Assembly: GCA_030625285.1 (NCBI GenBank)
Contig: DAOURC010000069.1
Location: 1-5,033 of the forward strand
DNA length: 5,033 nucleotides
Source of the DNA: Eubacteriales bacterium
Lineage (GTDB): Bacteria > Bacillota > Clostridia > Peptostreptococcales > Acidaminobacteraceae
Reading direction: 5' to 3'
The notes under the pieces were generated by a model. That model was given only the letters and a program-made list of their open reading frames with translations. It made no database searches and was not told where the DNA came from. Made by a program: the position numbers and the translations under genes. Shown here piece after piece: positions 1 to 4,424 of this stretch (positions are counted from its first letter, which is position 1; every line of letters starts with the position of its first letter).

Positions 1-646
1 TACTTTTGATTTGGGAATTCATAACATTCATCCAGAACTAATCAAGTTAATAGGCAGATTAAAATATAGAACTAGTTATGGACAAAATGTACTCAAGCAT
101 TCTCTTGAAGTTGCTTACTTAGCAGGAACAATGGCTGCTGAATTGGATCTCGATGTTAGAATTGCAAAAAGAGCAGGATTATTGCACGATATCGGAAAAG
201 CATTAGATCACGAAATCGAAGGAACACATGTTGAAATCGGTATGAATCTTTTGAAGAAATATAAAGAATCACCGGCTGTTATTCATGCAATGAGTACTCA
301 TCATGGTGATTATGAACCTGAAACAATCGAAGCTATACTAGTTACAGCTGCTGACGCGATTTCAGCTGCTAGACCTGGTGCAAGAAGAGAAACACTTGAT
401 AACTATGTTAAAAGATTAGAGGCACTTGAAAATATTACTAATAGTTATGAGAGTGTTGAGAAATCATATGCTATACAAGCTGGTAGAGAAGTAAGAATCA
501 TGGTTATGCCAGAAAAAATCAATGACGATGAAATGATTTTATTGGCTAGAGAAATCAGTAAACGAATTGAAAACGAATTAGATTATCCTGGACAAGTAAA
601 AGTCCATATAATCAGAGAAACAAGAGCAATAGAGTATGCAAAATAG
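1..646 (+). CDS. rny: Ribonuclease Y, C-terminal part (5' end outside window)
   Basis: RNase Y is a membrane-anchored endoribonuclease that starts mRNA decay and processing in Bacillota. The reading frame is open from base 2 and enters within the conserved stretch [16 protein letters not shown], so the gene runs in from upstream. The N-terminal membrane helix, coiled coil and KH domain (roughly 300 residues) lie outside the window. Visible are about 214 residues of HD phosphohydrolase domain and C-terminal tail. Counting from the TTG codon at 11, the metal-site residues are H30 ([14 protein letters not shown]), the HD pair H59-D60 (GLLHDIGK), H97-H98 (HHGD) and D115 (TAADAIS). The end, [11 protein letters not shown], is the family's typical C-terminus. 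The TTG at 11 is not the true start. A terminator overlaps the stop codon. Identity is close to certain; only the N-terminal portion is unseen. Confidence 0.97.
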   Translation, partial: TFDLGIHNIHPELIKLIGRLKYRTSYGQNVLKHSLEVAYLAGTMAAELDLDVRIAKRAGLLHDIGKALDHEIEGTHVEIGMNLLKKYKESPAVIHAMSTHHGDYEPETIEAILVTAADAISAARPGARRETLDNYVKRLEALENITNSYESVEKSYAIQAGREVRIMVMPEKINDDEMILLAREISKRIENELDYPGQVKVHIIRETRAIEYAK

Positions 647-674
647 TCCTTTTTAGGGCTATTTTATTTTTTTT
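642..674 (+). terminator. Intrinsic terminator of rny
   Basis: A 9-bp stem (642-650 with 655-663, one G-U pair) closes a four-T loop and is followed by TTA and eight T residues at 667-674. The left arm includes the rny stop codon (644-646). It separates rny from the sporulation unit downstream. Confidence 0.9.
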
Positions 675-686
675 GATAAAATTAAT

Positions 687-715
687 AGAGGATTTAATGA
701 AAAAATATAGAATAA
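687..715 (+). promoter_or_regulatory. Sigma-H type promoter of the spoVS pair
   Basis: AGAGGATTT (687-695) and ATAGAATAA (707-715), 11 bases apart, match every defined position of the B. subtilis sigma-H consensus, RnAGGAwWW and RnnGAATww with an 11-12 base gap. Transcription would start near 720-722, leaving a leader of about 60 bases. B. subtilis spoVS is known to depend on sigma-H, which agrees with this reading. A second ATAGAATAA at 724-732 has no matching -35 element at the right distance. Confidence 0.8.
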
Positions 716-781
716 GTAGATAAATAGAATAATATTTAGTAATGCAAATAATATTTTTTACACTATTAAGGGGGAGTAATT

Positions 782-1042
782 GTGGAAGTATTAAAAGTTT
801 CATCGAAATCTAATCCTAATTCAGTTGCAGGAGCATTAGCTGGAGTTATTAGAGAACATGGAATGGCAGAGAATCAAGCAATTGGGGCGGGAGCTATCAA
901 TCAATCAATTAAAGCCATAGCTATAGCTAGAGGTTTTGTCGCACCTACAGGAATTGATTTAGTTTGTATTCCTGCATTCACCGATGTAGAGATAGACGGT
1001 GAAGAACGGACAGCAATTAAATTAATTGTACAACCAAGATGA
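782..1042 (+). CDS. spoVS: Stage V sporulation protein S, copy 1
   Basis: SpoVS is a small cytoplasmic protein with an Alba-like fold. It is needed for progression of sporulation (coat and cortex stages in B. subtilis), and its biochemical role is not settled. The 86-residue product has the family's full usual length. It opens MEVLKVSSKSNPNSVAGALAGVIREHG in segments typical of SpoVS, followed by the glycine-rich AIGAGAINQS and AIARGFVAP blocks and the C-terminal ERTAIKL. The start is GTG at 782, five bases after the G-rich ribosome binding site AAGGGGGAG (768-776). A sigma-H promoter lies upstream. Copy 2 follows 29 bases after the TGA stop, with no terminator between, so the two are probably cotranscribed. 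Compared with copy 2 it differs at nine residues: L19, M28, N31, I43, T56, C62, D72, I82 and V83. Confidence 0.96.
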   Translation: MEVLKVSSKSNPNSVAGALAGVIREHGMAENQAIGAGAINQSIKAIAIARGFVAPTGIDLVCIPAFTDVEIDGEERTAIKLIVQPR

Positions 1043-1071
1043 TAAAATAAATAAATTAAAGGGGGATTATT

Positions 1072-1332
1072 TTGGAAGTATTAAAGGTTTCATCTAAATC
1101 AAATCCTAATTCAGTTGCTGGCGCGATAGCGGGTGTAATTAGAGAACATGGATCAGCGGAGATTCAAGCAATTGGGGCAGGGGCTATCAATCAATCAGTT
1201 AAAGCCATAGCTATAGCTCGAGGTTTTGTTGCACCTATAGGTATAGATTTAGTCTTTATACCTGCATTTACAGATGTTGAAATTAATGGTGAAGAAAGAA
1301 CTGCTATTAAATTACTTATACAACCAAGATAA
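1072..1332 (+). CDS. spoVS: Stage V sporulation protein S, copy 2 (tandem paralogue)
   Basis: This is a second full-length SpoVS of 86 residues, identical to copy 1 at 77 positions, with substitutions I19, S28, I31, V43, I56, F62, N72, L82 and I83. It starts with TTG at 1072, five bases after its own AAAGGGGGA site (1058-1066), and ends at TAA 1330-1332. By hand count the coding sequences differ at 40 of 258 bases. Of 36 changed codons, 26 are synonymous, nine change a residue and one is the start codon, so both copies look selected for protein sequence and neither is decaying. The ribosome binding site is also similar, so the duplicated unit (about 290 bases) included it. The terminator directly behind closes the unit. 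Whether the copies differ in function cannot be told from sequence. Confidence 0.96.
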   Translation: MEVLKVSSKSNPNSVAGAIAGVIREHGSAEIQAIGAGAINQSVKAIAIARGFVAPIGIDLVFIPAFTDVEINGEERTAIKLLIQPR

Positions 1333-1359
1333 AAGATCAGATTATTCTGATCTTTTTTT
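1331..1359 (+). terminator. Intrinsic terminator of the spoVS unit
   Basis: A perfect 10-bp stem, AAAAGATCAG (1331-1340) with CTGATCTTTT (1347-1356), closes a six-base loop and runs into a seven-T tract ending at 1359. It starts inside the TAA stop of copy 2 and ends the spoVS transcript. Confidence 0.92.
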
Positions 1360-1400
1360 ATCTAAGAATCTAAAAGATTTAAGTGGTGGGAGATTCATAC

Positions 1401-1429
1401 TTGATTTAAAATATTATTTCATATAAAAT
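1401..1429 (+). promoter_or_regulatory. Sigma-A-like promoter of purB
   Basis: TTGATT (1401-1406) and TAAAAT (1424-1429) are separated by exactly 17 bases and match the housekeeping consensus at 4/6 and 5/6 positions. They are the best pair between the spoVS terminator and purB. Transcription would begin near 1436. Confidence 0.6.
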
Positions 1430-1430
1430 A

Positions 1431-1470
1431 AATACGAACGAAATAATAATAATTATAATAAATATTCGGG
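1431..1470 (+). promoter_or_regulatory. Possible PurBox-like inverted pair before purB
   Basis: CGAAC at 1435-1439 is mirrored by TATTCGGG at 1463-1470, which reads CCCGAATA on the other strand. PurR of Bacillus-type bacteria binds inverted CCGAAC boxes with TTCG partners about 24-25 bases beyond the CGAA core; here the gap is 26. The second half overlaps the ribosome binding site, an unusual position. No purR gene is in the window. This is a weak candidate. Confidence 0.25.
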
Positions 1471-1477
1471 AGGCAAT

Positions 1478-2908
1478 ATGAAACCTTTTTATGAAAATCC
1501 ACTAGAAACGCGATATGCAAGCAAAGAAATGCTGACAATTTTTTCTCCAAATTACAAATTCTCAACTTGGAGAAGATTATGGATTGCATTAGCAGAATCA
1601 GAAAAAAGTTTAGGCTTGAATATAAGCGATGACCAAATTGAAGAAATGAAAAATCATATTGAAGATATTGATTATGATATTGCTGCTATGTATGAAAAGA
1701 AATTTAGACATGACGTTATGGCGCATGTTCATACATTTGGAGAGGTTTGCCCCAAGGCGAAACCAATTATCCATCTAGGTGCTACAAGCGCCTTTGTTGG
1801 TGATAACACTGATATAATCCAAATGAGAGATGCGTTATACTTAGTTAGAAACAAGTTAGTATATTTAATGAATAAACTTGCAGAGTTTTCATTAAAATAT
1901 AAAGATTTACCGACTTTAGGTTTTACACATTTTCAACCTGCACAACTAACTACTGTAGGAAAAAGAGCGAGTTTATGGTTGATGGATTTGTTGCTTGATT
2001 TTGAATATATCGAGTTTACAATAGACCAATTAAGACTAAGAGGGGTAAAGGGTACAACCGGTACTCAGGCCAGCTATTTAAATCTATTCAACAACGATCA
2101 CGAAAAAGTAAAACAATTAGATCAACTTATTGCAGATGAATTTAATTTTAAAGGATCCATGCCTGTCACTGGACAAACATATTCGAGAAAGATCGACTCG
2201 ATGGTATTGAATTCTGTTAGCAACATTGCACAATCAATGCATAAGATAACTAATGACATTCGTCTTTTGCAACATCTTAAGGAGATTGAAGAACCTTTTG
2301 AAAAAAGTCAAATTGGATCATCTGCAATGGCATATAAAAGGAATCCAATGAGAAGCGAAAGAATTGCAGCGCTTAGTAGATTTGTAATAGTCGGTGCAAT
2401 CAATCCTCAATTGACTCAAAGTGCTCAGTGGTTTGAAAGAACACTGGATGACAGCGCGAATAAAAGATTGGCCATCCCTGAGAGTTTTCTTGCAATTGAT
2501 TCAATAATCGATATTGCAATCAACGTAACTTCAAATTTGGTGGTTTATCCTAAGGTTATTGATAAACACGTAATGTCAGAGCTCCCATTCATGGCAACAG
2601 AGAATATTATCATGGAAGCTGTAAAAAAGGGTGGGGACAGGCAAGAATTGCATGAGGCGATTAGAATACACTCTATGGAAGCCGGGAAACAAGTCAAAGA
2701 ATACGGGCTGGAAAATGATTTGCTTGAGCGTATCTCAAAAAATCCGATTTTCAAATTGAACGAAAATGATATTTCGAAGTTGTTGAATCCAAAAGATTAT
2801 ACAGGTAGATCATCTGAGCAAGTTGATGAATTTATCGAGGAAAATATAGTCCCAATTCTAAATAAATATTTAGATAAAGGAAGAATCGATACAGAATTGA
2901 AAGTATAA
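1478..2908 (+). CDS. purB: Adenylosuccinate lyase
   Basis: PurB acts twice in purine synthesis. It releases fumarate from SAICAR to give AICAR, and from adenylosuccinate to give AMP. It belongs to the fumarase/aspartase superfamily and works as a cytoplasmic homotetramer with shared active sites. The 476-residue length fits the longer, clostridial-type form rather than the roughly 430-residue Bacillus form. Visible motifs are RHDVMAH (77-83, H78 equivalent to B. subtilis H68), HLGATS (99-104), the catalytic-histidine segment GFTHFQPAQ (148-156, H151) and the signature GSSAMAYKRNP (280-290) with catalytic S281, K287 and then E294. Spacings agree with B. subtilis H68, H141, S262, K268 and E275. 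The signature has Ala285 where Pro is common. The ATG start is supported by GGGAGG at 1468-1473. The gene stands alone between its own promoter and terminator. Confidence 0.97.
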   Translation: MKPFYENPLETRYASKEMLTIFSPNYKFSTWRRLWIALAESEKSLGLNISDDQIEEMKNHIEDIDYDIAAMYEKKFRHDVMAHVHTFGEVCPKAKPIIHLGATSAFVGDNTDIIQMRDALYLVRNKLVYLMNKLAEFSLKYKDLPTLGFTHFQPAQLTTVGKRASLWLMDLLLDFEYIEFTIDQLRLRGVKGTTGTQASYLNLFNNDHEKVKQLDQLIADEFNFKGSMPVTGQTYSRKIDSMVLNSVSNIAQSMHKITNDIRLLQHLKEIEEPFEKSQIGSSAMAYKRNPMRSERIAALSRFVIVGAINPQLTQSAQWFERTLDDSANKRLAIPESFLAIDSIIDIAINVTSNLVVYPKVIDKHVMSELPFMATENIIMEAVKKGGDRQELHEAIRIHSMEAGKQVKEYGLENDLLERISKNPIFKLNENDISKLLNPKDYTGRSSEQVDEFIEENIVPILNKYLDKGRIDTELKV

Positions 2909-2933
2909 AGACTCTTAGGAGTCTTTATTTTTT
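2905..2933 (+). terminator. Intrinsic terminator of purB
   Basis: A 10-bp stem (2905-2914 with 2919-2928, core AAAGACTC and GAGTCTTT) closes the loop TTAG. The T run reaches 2933. The left arm overlaps the TAA stop of purB. Confidence 0.9.
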
Positions 2934-3023
2934 ACTCGTGAAGAAAATGAATTGGTACATTATTTGAGTGAATTGCCTAAAGAATGGGTAGATTACTATT
3001 ACCTAACAACATACTCATTTTAA
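2934..3023 (+). pseudogene. Possible remnant of a lost gene (C-terminal fragment)
   Basis: One frame reads on from the purB terminator to a TAA at 3021-3023 and encodes about 29 residues of protein-like composition, including ELPKEWVDYYYL. It has no ATG and no ribosome binding site; the only in-frame alternative start nearby is TTG at 2952. I do not recognise the family. It may be the tail of a deleted gene or a chance open stretch. Confidence 0.2.
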
Positions 3024-3036
3024 CAGTCTCTATTTT

Positions 3037-3051
3037 GGTTGAATTATCAAC
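3037..3051 (+). promoter_or_regulatory. Operator-like palindrome over the -35 box
   Basis: GTTGA (3038-3042) and TCAAC (3047-3051) are perfect inverted repeats around ATTA. They overlap the -35 hexamer. MarR proteins are dimers that commonly repress their own genes through short TTG/CAA-type palindromes at the promoter, so this is the natural candidate for self-regulation. A closely similar motif recurs at 4345-4358. Confidence 0.5.
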
Positions 3052-3067
3052 TATAAAGTTTTATACT
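3039..3067 (+). promoter_or_regulatory. Sigma-A-like promoter of the MarR-GNAT gene
   Basis: TTGAAT (3039-3044) and TATACT (3062-3067) are 17 bases apart and match the consensus at 4/6 and 5/6. Transcription would start near 3074, just before the ribosome binding site at 3077-3087. This placement rules out translation starting further upstream than about 3074. Confidence 0.65.
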
Positions 3068-3091
3068 GTATTTATAAAGGAAGTGATAATA

Positions 3092-3964
3092 TTGCCAATT
3101 AAAAGTAATTTTTTGAGAGAAATCGAAAAAATAGCAAGAAGCCTTAATATCATATATTCAAAAAAATATGTGAAATTTGGTTTAAAGCGAGGGCAGTATT
3201 CGTATTTGATATTTATAAATGAAAATCCAGGACTTAGCCAACTCGATTTAGTCAATTCTCTAAATATAGATAAAACGACTGTTACAAAAGCTTTAAAGAA
3301 ATTGGAAATGAATAAGATTATTTTTAGACAAAAAGATGCGGACGACAAACGAATTTTAAGAACGTATCCTACCCAGACCGGTAGGGAAATATATCAAGAA
3401 ATAGTATCGGAAGAGAATAAACTTCTCAATAGTTTACTGACTACATTTAGCGATAAAGAGAAAAGCGATATAAGAACACTTCTCGATAAAATATCGAAAA
3501 ATATCGATAATGAATGGAAATCCTCAAGAAATTATCTTTATACAGGTTCAATTCAAAAGGCTAAGATGCAAGATATGGCTATATTTAGTGATATTGCGGA
3601 CTACCGCATAGATCATTATTATTATACATATATCTACAAACAAAATACAGTTGGCTTCATTGAATTAAGTTATGATGAATATAAAAAGTATGAAGACCTT
3701 AATTGGTCGCTTAGTGAACCGGCAATCTTTATTGAAAATTTATATGTCCTCGAATCACACAGGGGAATGGGATTTGGATATGAATTAATAAAAGAAATTA
3801 ATAAATTTTCTATTGAATTAAATACTAAATATATAAAAATAGTCATTGAGGATAAGAATATTCCGATGTTGAAATTGATAAACTTGCTTGAATTTCGATT
3901 TGTGGATGAATATATAGATGAAGATATGCAGATTACAAAATATTGCTTTGAAAAAATAATATAG
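3092..3964 (+). CDS. MarR-type regulator fused to GNAT N-acetyltransferase domain
   Basis: The 290-residue product joins two domains. Residues 1 to about 140 form a MarR winged helix: a helix-turn-helix around SQLDLVNSLNI, recognition helix DKTTVTKALKKLEM (60-73) and wing with DADDKR (82-87), the typical MarR wing motif. Residues about 148-290 form a GNAT fold, with motif A ending in HRGMGFG (223-229), whose R-x-x-G-x-G pattern binds acetyl-CoA. The architecture is known in Bacillota, but neither the effector nor the acetylated substrate can be predicted. TTG at 3092 is chosen because AAGGAAGTGAT (3077-3087) sits four bases before it, the MarR domain begins there, and the promoter lies at 3039-3067. 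An in-frame GTG at 3083 is too close to the binding site, and the frame open to 2984 would place start codons upstream of the promoter. The gene is monocistronic. Confidence 0.9.
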   Translation: MPIKSNFLREIEKIARSLNIIYSKKYVKFGLKRGQYSYLIFINENPGLSQLDLVNSLNIDKTTVTKALKKLEMNKIIFRQKDADDKRILRTYPTQTGREIYQEIVSEENKLLNSLLTTFSDKEKSDIRTLLDKISKNIDNEWKSSRNYLYTGSIQKAKMQDMAIFSDIADYRIDHYYYTYIYKQNTVGFIELSYDEYKKYEDLNWSLSEPAIFIENLYVLESHRGMGFGYELIKEINKFSIELNTKYIKIVIEDKNIPMLKLINLLEFRFVDEYIDEDMQITKYCFEKII

Positions 3965-3997
3965 CTCTTGCATTATTTGAATTGTCGCTATATTATT
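3955..3997. terminator. Inverted repeat at end of MarR-GNAT gene, possible weak terminator
   Basis: AATAATATAGC (3955-3965) and GCTATATTATT (3987-3997) are perfect 11-base inverted repeats around a 21-base loop, overlapping the TAG stop. On the + strand the stem is followed by A-rich sequence with no T run. On the - strand it leads into a six-T tract (A residues 3951-3956). It may end or protect the MarR-GNAT message, or it may be a minus-strand terminator. Confidence 0.4.
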
Positions 3998-4010
3998 AAA
4001 TAAATATAAA
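3982..4010 (+). promoter_or_regulatory. Candidate promoter of the structured RNA
   Basis: TTGTCG (3982-3987) and TATAAA (4005-4010) are 17 bases apart and match the consensus at 4/6 and 5/6. The start would fall near 4016-4018, a few bases before the first helix of the RNA. A competing pair is TTGCAT (3968-3973) with TATTAT (3991-3996), also 17 apart. The region is AT-rich, so -10-like strings are expected by chance. Confidence 0.35.
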
Positions 4011-4016
4011 ATATGA

Positions 4017-4200
4017 GGTAATTTTATGAGTGTGGAAGTTCTTAACTAAAGGAATTAAATAGACGTCTTAAAAGTTTGAGAAGCCCGGGTTTGTTGGGTT
4101 TATTTGTTGTACATTTAAGATGTGATTCAGTTAAGGACAGATATATAAGCTTATAAAACATACCCTTAATCCTTTTTAAGGGACTTTGTATTTAATTTTT
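4017..4200 (+). ncRNA. Candidate rod-shaped structured RNA, family unknown
   Basis: Four nested helices can be read off the sequence: P1 4022-4030 with 4150-4158 (9 bp, one G-U), P2 4038-4047 with 4129-4138 (10 bp, one G-U), P3 4063-4072 with 4114-4123 (10 bp, one G-U) and P4 4081-4086 with 4096-4101 (6 bp, one G-U, nine-base loop). They stack into one rod interrupted by internal loops of 7/11, 15/5 and 8/12 bases. A further hairpin at 4163-4182 and U-rich sequence to about 4200 could end it, giving roughly 180 bases. A rod with a large middle bubble and this size is reminiscent of 6S RNA, but I see no primary-sequence signature that proves it. It might also be an mRNA leader. Ends are estimates from the candidate promoter and hairpin. 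Confidence 0.45.
4163..4182 (+). terminator. Hairpin at 3' end of candidate RNA
   Basis: CCCTTAA (4163-4169) pairs with TTAAGGG (4176-4182) around a six-base loop. The following sequence is only loosely T-rich (ACTTTGTATTTAATTTTT), so as a terminator it is weak. It may instead be a 3' domain of the RNA. Confidence 0.45.
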
Positions 4201-4209
4201 GCTTTTAAT

Positions 4210-4231
4210 ACCGTGCTTGCACGGTTTTTTT
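4210..4231 (+). terminator. Intrinsic terminator downstream of candidate RNA
   Basis: ACCGTG (4210-4215) pairs with CACGGT (4220-4225) around CTTG and runs directly into T residues to 4231. It is short but GC-rich, and is the first convincing terminator after the candidate RNA. Confidence 0.75.
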
Positions 4232-4263
4232 ATGCAAACAAAAATATGAAAATGAGATGATTT

Positions 4264-4306
4264 AAGGCTATAGGTGTATTCTGCTCACCTATAGCCTTTA
4301 TTTTTT
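4264..4306 (+). terminator. Strong terminator or attenuator directly before mutS2 leader
   Basis: A perfect 13-bp stem (4264-4276 with 4286-4298) closes a nine-base loop and is followed by TA and six T residues to 4306. One base later the AAGGAGGT site at 4308-4315 begins. The closest gene end on the + strand is more than 300 bases upstream, and another terminator lies at 4210-4231. The hairpin therefore either stops residual read-through or acts as an attenuator for mutS2. Confidence 0.85.
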
Positions 4307-4307
4307 G

Positions 4308-4315
4308 AAGGAGGT
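4308..4315 (+). promoter_or_regulatory. Ribosome binding site of the possible leader ORF
   Basis: AAGGAGGT is a near-perfect anti-16S match located ten bases before ATG 4326. It is not the mutS2 site, which is the separate AGGAGGT at 4401-4407. This extra strong site is the main reason to consider a leader ORF. Confidence 0.6.
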
Positions 4316-4325
4316 AGTATATTAA

Positions 4326-4424
4326 ATGCGAATCAGGAATTTGAGGTTGAATGATCAATTCAACCAGAATAGCAATCGGTTATACAATTTAAACAGAATT
4401 AGGAGGTTTAAAAATGAACAGTGA
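4326..4424 (+). CDS. Possible 32-codon leader ORF overlapping mutS2 start
   Basis: An ATG at 4326, ten bases after AAGGAGGT (4308-4315), opens 32 codons ending at TGA 4422-4424, 11 bases beyond the mutS2 ATG in another frame. The peptide begins MRIRNLRLND and is rich in Asn and Arg, with several AGG codons; two of these Arg codons are simply the mutS2 ribosome binding site read in frame. It has no membrane segment and matches no family I know. The overlap would allow ribosomes finishing it to restart on mutS2. A palindrome lies inside it at 4345-4365. The strong binding site speaks for translation, while the biased composition could be chance in AT-rich DNA. Confidence 0.35.
   Translation: MRIRNLRLNDQFNQNSNRLYNLNRIRRFKNEQ
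4345..4365 (+). repeat. Inverted repeat in the mutS2 leader
   Basis: GGTTGAAT (4345-4352) and ATTCAACC (4358-4365) are perfect inverted repeats around GATCA. In RNA they would form an 8-bp hairpin between the leader and mutS2 ribosome binding sites. As DNA they resemble the palindrome at the MarR-GNAT promoter: 4345-4358 matches 3037-3050 at 13 of 14 bases. Confidence 0.6.

Larger units (their letters stand above)
782..1332 (+). repeat. Tandem duplication of spoVS (unit about 290 bases)
   Basis: The two spoVS coding regions are direct repeats offset by 290 bases, 218 of 258 positions identical by hand count. Similarity extends upstream over the G-rich ribosome binding site (ATTAAGGGGGAGTA against ATTAAAGGGGGATTA). 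The divergence is mainly at third codon positions, so the duplication is not recent. Confidence 0.9.

Noticed and set aside
724..732. Second sigma-H -10 element before spoVS
   Set aside because: ATAGAATAA recurs here, but the sequence 11-12 bases upstream has no AGGA-type -35 element.
612..803. Minus-strand open frame of 63 codons over the rny-spoVS gap
   Set aside because: It spans the rny terminator, the sigma-H promoter and the spoVS start. Its Leu/Ile/Lys-rich composition is what AT-rich DNA gives, and no ribosome binding site precedes it.
1367..1379. Small hairpin AATCT/AGATT between the spoVS terminator and purB
   Set aside because: Only 5 bp with a three-base loop in AT-rich DNA; expected by chance.
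2545..2754. Minus-strand open frame inside purB
   Set aside because: It is fully covered by the conserved purB coding sequence and has no recognisable product.
2984..3091. N-terminal extension of the MarR-GNAT protein to a start at 2984
   Set aside because: The extension lies over the promoter and operator-like palindrome, has no ribosome binding site, and is not part of the MarR fold. TTG at 3092 has a near-perfect site.
3061..3348. Minus-strand open frame opposite the MarR domain
   Set aside because: The + strand codes an unmistakable MarR winged helix; the antisense frame is its shadow.
4026..4049. Truncated third spoVS copy, because GTGGAAGT and a VEVL peptide recur here
   Set aside because: The resemblance covers only a few codons at the very start and ends at a stop; nothing downstream matches SpoVS.
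4017..4231. T-box leader, tmRNA, RNase P RNA or tRNA
   Set aside because: I found no AGGGTGG T-box sequence, no GGTTCGA T-arm, no CCA end and no RNase P core motif.
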